A stretch of DNA of 64,000 nt, taken from the NCBI RefSeq assembly GCF_002813425.1, contig NZ_PHUL01000001.1, forward strand, positions 1,178,001-1,242,000. Direction: 5' to 3'. Source of the DNA: Cellulophaga sp. RHA19 (GTDB lineage: Bacteria; Bacteroidota; Bacteroidia; Flavobacteriales; Flavobacteriaceae). A program made the position numbers and the translations under genes. Below, one piece after another: positions 9,544 through 17,160 of the stretch (position 1 is its first letter; each line of letters begins with the position of its first letter). The notes beneath the pieces are model-generated. The model was not told where the DNA came from, did not search any database, and saw nothing but the letters and a program-made list of their open reading frames with translations.

Positions 9544-10059
9544 TTAAAGTGTTTCTGTAGTAGAATCTTCGGTTTGGGTTTCTTCTAAAACAAAAGCAAA
9601 TACCAGTTCACCAATAGTTTTTATAGGTGTATACAGCGTAGAGCTCTCTATAGTTTCTTCTTTTACAATTTGTAAATTTTGGTTGGCCTTATCTAAAAAA
9701 AGAAGTAGACCACCAATAATAACAGCAACTTTTAAAGCACCAAATAGTCCACCTGCAATACTGTTTAAAGATCCAAGCATAACGGCATTTGCTACTTTGG
9801 TAAGTAATTTGCCCACTAAATTAATAATAAGTACAACAACAATAAACGTTAAAATAGAAGAAGAAATATGAATAGTACTTTGGTTCCATTCCCATTTTTC
9901 AGTAAGGTAGTTGCCAATAATATAAGAGAAATGAATAGCAGCATAAATACCAGCAATTAAAGCAACAAGGGAGGCTAACTCTACTAAAAGTCCGTTTTTA
10001 ACGCCTTTGTAAAGTCCCCAAATTAGTAGTATTCCTAGTATAATGTCTAAAAAATTCAT
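9544..10059 (-). CDS. CvpA family membrane protein
   Basis: 171-residue inner-membrane protein with four predicted membrane segments (about residues 1-20, 24-45, 62-82 and 98-120). The opening MNFLDIILGILLIWGLYKG and the segment GSLNSIAGGLFGALK are typical of CvpA (colicin V production protein), a family needed for colicin V export and envelope stress resistance in proteobacteria. The ATG at 10059 is preferred to a TTG six bases upstream. It is convergent with the lipocalin-like gene and divergent from the next gene. Function in Bacteroidetes is not established. Confidence 0.88.
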   Translation of the reverse strand: MNFLDIILGILLIWGLYKGVKNGLLVELASLVALIAGIYAAIHFSYIIGNYLTEKWEWNQSTIHISSSILTFIVVVLIINLVGKLLTKVANAVMLGSLNSIAGGLFGALKVAVIIGGLLLFLDKANQNLQIVKEETIESSTLYTPIKTIGELVFAFVLEETQTEDSTTETL

Positions 10060-10152
10060 TCTCAAGTGTTTTTACAAATATAGGATATTGATTTGTACCT
10101 TTACATCTTTATAAAAAACAGAAAAAAATAGAATCAATTTGTAACTATAACA

Positions 10153-10509
10153 ATGTCAAGAGATACAGAACTAAAAGAGAGATGGACAGTTTTAGTAGAA
10201 AAACTATCTGCGCAATTTGCAGACGGTGATGTTCTAGAGCTAGATGCAATTATATACTTGGTTGGCATACAAGAATTAGGAAAACCACACGCTAAATATA
10301 AAAAGGACGAGAAAATAAATTTAATGCATATTGCCATCTGTAGGTTGTTAGAGCCTTATGGGTATTATGAATTTGAAATGTTTGATGAAGACGGATGGCC
10401 ACACTATACAATAAAAGAAGAACTACCAACATTAAAAGCAGGTGAGCAAAGTGTTTTAATGAAAGAAGCACTAGTAAACTACTTTATAGAAAAACAATAT
10501 ATAGAATAA
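10153..10509 (+). CDS. Conserved hypothetical cytoplasmic protein (118 aa)
   Basis: No signal peptide or membrane segment; a compact acidic mixed alpha/beta protein with distinctive stretches LDAIIYLVGIQELGKP and EMFDEDGWPHYTIKEELP. I do not assign a family; small proteins like this are common in Flavobacteriaceae genomes. Upstream, TACCTTTA (about 10096) resembles a -7 element. It leads a three-gene plus-strand run with the ABM-domain protein and PbpC, which could be one transcript. Confidence 0.75.
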   Translation: MSRDTELKERWTVLVEKLSAQFADGDVLELDAIIYLVGIQELGKPHAKYKKDEKINLMHIAICRLLEPYGYYEFEMFDEDGWPHYTIKEELPTLKAGEQSVLMKEALVNYFIEKQYIE

Positions 10510-10547
10510 GTTTTTAGGTTGATGTTGCTAAAGTAATTTTAATAATA

Positions 10548-10856
10548 ATGATGAATACTACACCCTATTACGCAGTAATTTTTACATCAACCAAAATAGA
10601 AGAAGATAGCGGCTATAACCAAATGGCGACTCAAATGGAAGAACTGGCTAAAGAGCAAGCTGGTTTTATAGGTATAGAAAGCGCTAGAGAATCTGTAGGT
10701 ATTACCGTAAGTTATTGGAGCAGTTTAGAAGCTATTGCCAACTGGAAAAAACAAACAGACCATAAATTAGCACAAGAAAAAGGTCGTAAAGAATGGTATA
10801 CTTGGTTTAAAGTACGAATTTGTAAAGTAGAGCGCGAGTATGAGTTTTTTAAATAA
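10548..10856 (+). CDS. Antibiotic biosynthesis monooxygenase (ABM) domain protein
   Basis: 102-residue ferredoxin-like-fold protein. The pattern YYAVIFTSTK ... MEELAKEQAGFIGIESAR ... VSYWSSLEAIANWKKQTDHKLAQEKGR is that of stand-alone ABM-domain proteins, related to heme-degrading and quinone monooxygenases. Its last 17 bases overlap the start of the PbpC gene in another frame (ATG of pbpC at 10840, stop here at 10854-10856), suggesting translational coupling. No catalytic role can be fixed from sequence alone. Confidence 0.85.
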   Translation: MMNTTPYYAVIFTSTKIEEDSGYNQMATQMEELAKEQAGFIGIESARESVGITVSYWSSLEAIANWKKQTDHKLAQEKGRKEWYTWFKVRICKVEREYEFFK

Positions 10857-13212
10857 ACTAAAACATACGCGTGTTGGTAGGTTTTTGGCTAAGCATCCTA
10901 AAAAAAGTATAGTTGTAACAGTACTCCTTATTGCCTATTATTTTTGCTTGCCCAAGCAACTTTTTAAAGCGCCAACAGCAACCGTTGTAGAAAGTGCAGA
11001 AGGAGTGCTTTTAGGGGCGCAAATAGCTAGTGATGGTCAATGGCGTTTTCCGGAGGTAGATAGTATTCCAAAAAAGTTTGAGCATTGCTTGCTACAGTTT
11101 GAAGATGCACATTTTTACAACCACATTGGGTTTAATCCGGTTTCTATAGTAAAAGCTGTTGGGCAAAATATAAAAGCTGGTAAAACAGTACGTGGCGGTA
11201 GTACCATTACACAGCAAGTTATACGTTTAGCACGTAAAGGAAAGAGCAGGTCTTATGCAGAAAAACTGGTAGAACTTATTTGGGCTACTCGGTTGGAGTT
11301 TAGAGAAAGCAAAGAAGAAATATTAAAAATGTATGCCAGCAACGCACCTTACGGAGGTAATGTGGTTGGGTTAGAAGTAGCTTCTTGGCGTTATTTTGGA
11401 TTAAAATCTCATCAATTATCATGGGCAGAAACGGCAACTTTAGCTGTTTTGCCAAATGCACCTAGTTTAATATACCCTGGTAAAAATCAGCAACGTTTAT
11501 TAGTAAAAAGAAACAAATTGTTACGTAAACTTTTAGATAAGGATATAATTGATGAAACAACATACAATTTGGCCTTATTAGAAGAGTTGCCTCAAAAGCC
11601 ATATGCTTTGCCACAAACTGCTCAGCATTTGGTAACACACATATCAAAAAAGCATAAAGGAGAACGTATAGTAAGTAGTATTAATGCGCCTTTGCAAACA
11701 AGTGTAAATGCTGTGGTTCAAAAACATTATTCGCATTTAAAACAGAATCAAGTTTTTAATGCAGCGGTTTTAGTTTTAGACGTGCATACGCGTAAAGTTA
11801 TGGCATATGTAGGCAATACAAAAACAGATAAAAATCACCAAAAAGATGTAGATATGGTACAAGCTACACGTAGTACAGGTAGTACCATAAAACCATTATT
11901 ATATACTGCAATGTTAGATGCTGGTGAGTTGTTACCAGATATGTTAGTTGCAGATGTACCTACACAAATAGCTGGGTATTCGCCGCAAAATTTTAATGAA
12001 GATTTTAGTGGTGCTGTAGAGGCTAAAAAAGCATTGGCAAGGTCTTTAAATATACCTGCGGTTAGGTTGTTACAATCTTACGGATTACAGAAATTTAGAG
12101 ATCAGTTAGATCTGTTTAATTTAAAAGGAATAAACAAATCTGCAGATCATTACGGGTTAACATTAATTTTAGGAGGCGCAGAAAGTAGCTTGTGGGATTT
12201 ATGTAAAACCTATGCATCTATGGCATCTACGGTAAATCATTTTAATGCAACCTCTAGTGAGTATTTTACAAAAGAATTTGCAGAACCTATTTTAAAGGCT
12301 AATGCAAAAGTAGATTTTGGAGAAAAATCTAACCAAAAAACAATTTTTGATGCAGCAAGTATGTACCTCACTTTTGAGGCAATGAAAGAGGTAAACAGAC
12401 CAGAAGGACAAGAATCTTGGGAGTTTTATGACTCATCTAAGCAAATAGCTTGGAAAACCGGTACTAGTTTTGGAAACAAAGATGCTTGGGCAATTGGCGT
12501 TACAAAAGACCAAGTAGTTGGTGTTTGGGTTGGTAATGCAGATGGTGAGGGAAGACCAAATATAACAGGAGTTTCTAGTGCAGCACCTATTTTGTTTGAT
12601 GTTTTTAACGTGTTACCAAAAACAAATTGGTTTTTGCAGCCTTTAGATGAGTTTACAGAGGTAGATGTTTGTGCCAATAGTGGTTATTTAGCAACACCCA
12701 ATTGTCCTGCTAAAAAAATAAACATACCTGCTAAGCAAAACTATGTAAAAGCTTGTCCGTACCATAAGCTAGTACATTTAGATGCTAAGCAACAGTTTCA
12801 GGTAAATACGTCTTGTGAGTTGGTAGAAAATATGGTTACAAAGCCTTGGTTTGTTTTGCCTCCGTTACAAGAGTTTTATTATAAAAAAACCAATGTAACC
12901 TATAAAACGTTACCAGATTTTAGAGTAGATTGTAAAACGGAAAACGCCAAGGTAATGGAGTTTATTTATCCTAAAAGTGGCGCAAAAATAACCTTGCCTA
13001 AAAATTTTGAAGGAGAAACTAATGAGCTTGTTTTAAAATTAGCACATGCAAAATCTAAGACTAAAGTTTTTTGGTATTTAGATGATAGGTTTGTAAAGCA
13101 AACGACAACATTTCATGAAATAGCTATTTTACCAAAACCAGGAGTACACAAAATTACTGTTGTAGATGAGGTTGGTAATGATGCTGTTATTTGGGTAACA
13201 ATACTAGAGTAG
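10840..13212 (+). CDS. pbpC: Penicillin-binding protein 1C, bifunctional glycosyltransferase/transpeptidase
   Basis: Builds peptidoglycan in the periplasm. Residues 21-36 form a membrane anchor. The GT51 domain (about 60-230) has the catalytic EDAHFYNH (Glu88) and RGGSTITQQ motifs. The transpeptidase domain (about 300-640) has SxxK as STIK (Ser348/Lys351), SxN as SLN (402-404) and KTG in AWKTGTSFGNKD. The C-terminal 150 residues form the BiPBP_C module diagnostic of PBP1C. At 790 residues it matches E. coli PbpC (770). PbpC genes commonly neighbour alpha-2-macroglobulin genes, as here. The stop codon lies inside a perfect 14-bp inverted repeat. Confidence 0.95.
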   Translation: MSFLNKLKHTRVGRFLAKHPKKSIVVTVLLIAYYFCLPKQLFKAPTATVVESAEGVLLGAQIASDGQWRFPEVDSIPKKFEHCLLQFEDAHFYNHIGFNPVSIVKAVGQNIKAGKTVRGGSTITQQVIRLARKGKSRSYAEKLVELIWATRLEFRESKEEILKMYASNAPYGGNVVGLEVASWRYFGLKSHQLSWAETATLAVLPNAPSLIYPGKNQQRLLVKRNKLLRKLLDKDIIDETTYNLALLEELPQKPYALPQTAQHLVTHISKKHKGERIVSSINAPLQTSVNAVVQKHYSHLKQNQVFNAAVLVLDVHTRKVMAYVGNTKTDKNHQKDVDMVQATRSTGSTIKPLLYTAMLDAGELLPDMLVADVPTQIAGYSPQNFNEDFSGAVEAKKALARSLNIPAVRLLQSYGLQKFRDQLDLFNLKGINKSADHYGLTLILGGAESSLWDLCKTYASMASTVNHFNATSSEYFTKEFAEPILKANAKVDFGEKSNQKTIFDAASMYLTFEAMKEVNRPEGQESWEFYDSSKQIAWKTGTSFGNKDAWAIGVTKDQVVGVWVGNADGEGRPNITGVSSAAPILFDVFNVLPKTNWFLQPLDEFTEVDVCANSGYLATPNCPAKKINIPAKQNYVKACPYHKLVHLDAKQQFQVNTSCELVENMVTKPWFVLPPLQEFYYKKTNVTYKTLPDFRVDCKTENAKVMEFIYPKSGAKITLPKNFEGETNELVLKLAHAKSKTKVFWYLDDRFVKQTTTFHEIAILPKPGVHKITVVDEVGNDAVIWVTILE

Positions 13213-13233
13213 TTGTAATTACTCTAGTATTGT
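13198..13233. terminator. Inverted repeat between convergent pbpC and hypothetical gene, probable bidirectional terminator
   Basis: A perfect 14-base stem, ACAATACTAGAGTA (13198-13211) against TACTCTAGTATTGT (13220-13233), loop of 8. It begins inside the last codons of pbpC. T-runs on both sides are weak, so efficiency is uncertain. Confidence 0.6.
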
Positions 13234-13241
13234 AGTGAGTT

Positions 13242-14090
13242 TTATGGTAACAAAACACTTGCAATTTTAAATTTTAGTTCTTTTAAAGCTTGTTCGCTTT
13301 CTACTAAAATTTCTATAGTCCAATTAGGCTGCGCTTCTTCTTTTAAGCTAATACTAAGCTTATGTGAGCCATACTTACTACTGCCGTAATTCATTTTTTC
13401 ACCATCAGCATTGTAAATTAAAATTTCAACAATTTTCTCGTCAGGATCTTCTACATAGAAAGACAATGCGTTTTCATTTCCAAAGCTTCCAAAACCATCA
13501 AAAAACTGTTTAAAAGCATCAACAGTTTCTGCCATACCTTCTGCTATTACTCCAGACTCTTTTAACTCTTTAAGCTTTTTTTGGTATTCTTTTTCATCTT
13601 TTTCTTTAAGTTTTTCTAAAGCAGCTTTGTCTACTAGGGTTAGCTTAACGTCTTTGTATTTTTTACTAAGTAAATTTTTATTGTAGTAGTTAAGCGGATT
13701 TTTAACTACTACTTTCCCTTCATTAGCTTCTGTAGGACTAAAATATTTTAAAACACCTTCTATATTAACCAAATTAGTGGCTTTACGCGTTGGTGCTTCA
13801 AGCTTAAAATCTAGTTCGTTATTATTGCTATAGTCATCTCCAAAAAAACTTTCTTTTTTTTGTAATGTGCTACCATCATCTGCAGATGCGCTAGTGATAG
13901 ATTTTATTTTTACTTGGTTAAATTCATCAACCTTAATACCTTTAATTAAAGCGGTAAGTTCTACAAAACTTTTATCAGACTCTAAATGTCTTTCCTCTTT
14001 AATATCATTTACAAACAAATTTACATCTTGTGCTAATGTTAGCTTAGAGCATAATCCTAGGACAATACAGATAAGAACTTTTTTTGTCAT
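13242..14090 (-). CDS. Secreted/periplasmic protein of unknown function (282 aa)
   Basis: A type I signal peptide (MTKKVLICIVLGLCSKLTLA, cleavage before QDVNLF) precedes a lysine- and glutamate-rich protein with a helical, coiled-coil-prone middle (about 150-185: LVDKAALEKLKEKDEKEYQK) and beta-rich flanks. No family recognised. It is 12 bases downstream of the membrane protein gene on the same strand, so the two are probably co-transcribed and may act together at the envelope. Confidence 0.7.
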   Translation of the reverse strand: MTKKVLICIVLGLCSKLTLAQDVNLFVNDIKEERHLESDKSFVELTALIKGIKVDEFNQVKIKSITSASADDGSTLQKKESFFGDDYSNNNELDFKLEAPTRKATNLVNIEGVLKYFSPTEANEGKVVVKNPLNYYNKNLLSKKYKDVKLTLVDKAALEKLKEKDEKEYQKKLKELKESGVIAEGMAETVDAFKQFFDGFGSFGNENALSFYVEDPDEKIVEILIYNADGEKMNYGSSKYGSHKLSISLKEEAQPNWTIEILVESEQALKELKFKIASVLLP

Positions 14091-14102
14091 TTGTTGTTGT
14101 TT

Positions 14103-14771
14103 TTAAAATTGAATGGTAGAAAAATAAATGGTCTTTTTGTAACCCGCTGTATACAGTTTATTTCGTATTTTTTTATACTGCTGTACGTGTGTTGGTGTGT
14201 AAATAAAGTATGTAGGAATCTCTTGGCTATCTACTGTTAAAAACAAAGGTATTAATGCTTCAGTTTTGTTTTCTAATGGTAATTTATGCATTACCTTATA
14301 TTCGCATTTTATGCCTTTGGTTTCGTACTCCTTTGTTATTTCACTAATGGCAATAATAGCATCAACTCTAAGTTTACCAGACACATTAACTGCTGGCATA
14401 TTTATATTTAGTTCATGGTTAATGTTGGTTTTAAAGGTAAGGTTTTCTTGTACTTGGTAAGCTTCTTGATACTGAAAAAATAAACCTTCGTCTAATAAAT
14501 TATTTACTTTTTTGGTTCCTATTGCGCTTCTAATTAAAATAATTGGAGTAATAATTATAAAAATGATGATTGCTAAAATAAGACCTATTAAAGACGATAT
14601 AATTGCTCGTCCGCTAAAGCAGCTTTTAAAAATTAGATCCCAGTAATTGGCAATGGAGTTTGTTTGAAAACAGTATTTAACTATTTTAATAATGTTTCCA
14701 GAATTGATAAAAAAATTAATAAGTAAAATAATGACACCTGCTACTAATAAGAGTACTCTTAGTCCGTCCAT
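14103..14771 (-). CDS. Inner-membrane protein of unknown function (222 aa)
   Basis: Three hydrophobic stretches can be seen: a N-terminal one (VLLLVAGVIILLINFFI), a weaker one, and a strong one at about 60-83 (LIGLILAIIIFIIITPIILI). The remaining 135 residues are soluble and beta-rich, containing NINMPAVNVSGKLRVDAI and TPTHVQQYKKIRNKLYTAGYKK. No known family recognised. It precedes, by 12 bases, the secreted protein gene on the same strand. Confidence 0.65.
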   Translation of the reverse strand: MDGLRVLLLVAGVIILLINFFINSGNIIKIVKYCFQTNSIANYWDLIFKSCFSGRAIISSLIGLILAIIIFIIITPIILIRSAIGTKKVNNLLDEGLFFQYQEAYQVQENLTFKTNINHELNINMPAVNVSGKLRVDAIIAISEITKEYETKGIKCEYKVMHKLPLENKTEALIPLFLTVDSQEIPTYFIYTPTHVQQYKKIRNKLYTAGYKKTIYFSTIQF

Positions 14772-14903
14772 AAGGTTATAAATTTGGTTAAGGTTATTTG
14801 TTTTAAGCCTATACTTAAAACTGGTTAAAATTTATAACGGAGCTATTTTTGTAAAAGTACTTTTGTGTAGTTTTTTTAGCTATTATGCATAAAATTAGGA
14901 GTA

Positions 14904-15278
14904 TTAGTACATTGTATTTGGGTTTTTAGATGCTTTGGGTATTTGCTGTATAGCATCCCAGTGCTCTACAATTTTGCCGTTCTGGTCAAATCTAAAAAAA
15001 TCCATAGTAACGTATTGGTCGTTACCGGGCCACGTTTGGTGCGTGTGTAAAGCTACAAGATTACCCTCTGTAATGGCTCTAACAAACTCAATGCTTTTGT
15101 CTGGGTATTCTGTCTGCATGCGCTCAAAATACGCTATAAAACCAGCGGTACCATTTTCTACGTCTGGGTTGTGTTGTATATACTGGTCACCAACATATAA
15201 TTCTACCGCTTTTTTAGGGTTGCCCAAATATGCAGTTTTGTAAAATGCAATTGCTTTTTCTTTTAAGTTAAGGCTCAT
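14904..15278 (-). CDS. SnoaL-like / NTF2-fold protein
   Basis: 124-residue protein with the cone-shaped NTF2 fold signature of the SnoaL-like family: KAIAFYKTAYLGNPKKAVELYVGDQYIQHNPDVENGTAGFIAYFERM followed by DFFRFDQNGKIVEHWDAIQQIP is the pattern, split here for reading. Family members range from polyketide cyclases to proteins of unknown role; nothing nearby suggests polyketide synthesis. No signal peptide. Single gene with its own probable -7 element (TACCTTTA) just upstream. Confidence 0.82.
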   Translation of the reverse strand: MSLNLKEKAIAFYKTAYLGNPKKAVELYVGDQYIQHNPDVENGTAGFIAYFERMQTEYPDKSIEFVRAITEGNLVALHTHQTWPGNDQYVTMDFFRFDQNGKIVEHWDAIQQIPKASKNPNTMY

Positions 15279-15384
15279 AGTTGCTTTTTATTTTAAAGGT
15301 ACTAATTTTTAGTAGTAGTGCCTTTAACAATTATATGAGTGTTGCTTAAGAGTGATGTTTTACCGTACGCTTTACTAAAATATT

Positions 15385-16041
15385 TTAGTTATTTACTTCT
15401 TGTGGCTTGCTAGAGTTTAGTATTAATTTTAGCGCATTTTTATATTTACTTTCTATACCAACTAAACCGTATGTTGTTTCTCCTTTTTTAAGTACAGTTC
15501 CGTTTATGCTGTAAGTTAAAAGATCTTGTTTAAATTTTTTGTTGGCAGAACTTGCGGCAATCATATTGCCACCTGTAAGACCAGGCCCTATAGCTAAACC
15601 AATAGGAATAGAATTAGTGTTTTCTCGGGTATAGCCGTTGCTAGTTGTTTCTGTACTAGTTGTGTACAAGTTTAATGGGGTTAAAAATAAATACCACAAA
15701 TAAGAAGCTGGACTCTGTTTTAGAGATTTGTAAACATACTCGTTATCCATAACATAAATCTCATTGCCATTTGCCTGGGTTAATTTAACGTCTTCTCCAA
15801 AGACTAAATCTTTACTTGAATTGTTGGTAATTTTTACTGCTATAACTTTAATCCCTTTTTTTATTTCTTTTTTAGCATATTTCTTACTTAGTAAATTATA
15901 TCTATAATCAAATTTTATACTATCAGTTACATTTGTACCTAAGTATCTCATAGAATTTAGCTCCAATGTTTTATAGCCAGAAGCACAACTTTCTAATAAA
16001 ATAATTGATAATATTATTAGGAGTGTTTTAAAGAAATTCAT
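15385..16041 (-). CDS. Lipoprotein of unknown function (218 aa)
   Basis: Signal peptide with lipobox LLESC (Cys19). The mature part is beta-rich with KVIAVKITNNSSKDLVFGEDVKL, a pattern seen in Ig-like or FxLD-type domains of small lipoproteins, then a hydrophobic stretch (SYLWYLFLTPLNLYT) and a glycine-rich hydrophobic segment (IPIGLAIGPGLTGGNM). No family assigned. Neighbours are other orphan lipoproteins; spacing of 45 bases from the next upstream gene would allow co-transcription. Confidence 0.68.
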   Translation of the reverse strand: MNFFKTLLIILSIILLESCASGYKTLELNSMRYLGTNVTDSIKFDYRYNLLSKKYAKKEIKKGIKVIAVKITNNSSKDLVFGEDVKLTQANGNEIYVMDNEYVYKSLKQSPASYLWYLFLTPLNLYTTSTETTSNGYTRENTNSIPIGLAIGPGLTGGNMIAASSANKKFKQDLLTYSINGTVLKKGETTYGLVGIESKYKNALKLILNSSKPQEVNN

Positions 16042-16086
16042 TTTTTTTGGTTGTAATTTTGGTTAGTTTTTTTTGAGGGTAAGGTT

Positions 16087-16545
16087 TTATTTTACTCTGG
16101 TATATTTTATAATGTAATTTTCTATTTGGTAATTACCGTTAGAATCTTGGTATGTTTCAGAAAATGAAGCAGTGTGTATGTTGTTTTCCATAGAAAAAAC
16201 AATGGTTCTTACTTCGTTAATATCTCCGTCATCAGATATAACTCTATATTCAGAATCTTTAATTTTTTCCCAACTTCCAGAGTTGTCTTCAAACTGTTTA
16301 CAGCCACTAGTGCTTTGTTGGTCTGGCTCCGAGTATAATTTTATTAGGTTTCCGTCTTGTAAGTACTCATCTGTATCTAAAGACTCACAAGAAGATAGTA
16401 TTACTTTAGTACCGTTTACAGACTTCTCTGTAATTTGCCATTTTCCTATTAAAAGCTCTATGTCTTTTTCGCTGTTAGTATCGTCGTCATTAGAACAGCC
16501 TATTACTGCAACTAAAGCAAATAGGTAAACAAAATTTTTTATCAT
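16087..16545 (-). CDS. Lipocalin-like domain lipoprotein
   Basis: 152-residue predicted lipoprotein (lipobox AVIGC, Cys17) with an acidic linker SNDDDTNSEKD and a small beta-barrel domain opening LLIGKWQITEKSVNG. A pair of cysteines (SSCESLD, SGCKQFED) could be disulfide-bonded. It belongs to the same broad lipocalin-like class as the gene at 8963, without close sequence identity. Role unknown. Confidence 0.72.
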   Translation of the reverse strand: MIKNFVYLFALVAVIGCSNDDDTNSEKDIELLIGKWQITEKSVNGTKVILSSCESLDTDEYLQDGNLIKLYSEPDQQSTSGCKQFEDNSGSWEKIKDSEYRVISDDGDINEVRTIVFSMENNIHTASFSETYQDSNGNYQIENYIIKYTRVK

Positions 16546-16656
16546 AAGTCTTTACTACAAATACCTGTTTTAAGGTTTGTTATTTTGCAGGCGAATATAA
16601 GAAAAGACTTACTATTAATAAAAATATAATTGCAAGTATAATTAAGGTAGTTTTTA

Positions 16657-17115
16657 TTACTTACTACGCATTGCCATATTTCTAAGATCTATAAGAGTTT
16701 GCTCTGCATCTTTACTCTCAAAAGAAAGTAGCGACCTATTATTCATTATTAGGTATTTCTCTTGACTTTTGTCTTCGTTTTGCATTTCTACCGTAGTGTA
16801 TTTAGATCTTTTTAAATGAAATGACTTTGGGTATCCTATTTTATCAAACGAATAATGTTTAGCAGCTCTAAATTTCTTTTTTAACACTAGTTTATCTCCA
16901 ATAACACGCGCATCACAGATATACATAAATTGGTATATAATAAAACCAATAAGCGCTATAAAAACAGCAGCAGCTATAATCATCCCCATATGAAACTCTT
17001 GCTCTTGGGTAACATTTGCTAATACCGGAATCATTATTAGTACTACAATTGTGCCTAAGTACAAGCCAAGGTTGGTCCAGTTAGATGATAATTTAATTTC
17101 TGTGTTACTCGCCAT
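16657..17115 (-). CDS. Two-helix membrane protein of unknown function
   Basis: 152 residues with two membrane helices (about 13-32 and 43-65) followed by a small soluble domain with KLVLKKKFRAAKHYSFDKIGYPKSF, resembling the PH-like cytoplasmic domain seen in several small bacterial membrane proteins. It starts 45 bases after the stop of the reverse transcriptase gene, on the same strand, and so could be read from the same transcript, but a near-consensus -7 element in the gap makes an own promoter possible. Confidence 0.65.
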   Translation of the reverse strand: MASNTEIKLSSNWTNLGLYLGTIVVLIMIPVLANVTQEQEFHMGMIIAAAVFIALIGFIIYQFMYICDARVIGDKLVLKKKFRAAKHYSFDKIGYPKSFHLKRSKYTTVEMQNEDKSQEKYLIMNNRSLLSFESKDAEQTLIDLRNMAMRSK

Positions 17116-17160
17116 TTTTTCTTTGAAATATATGAAATTTTGGGGTTGTGGTGGTTTTAA

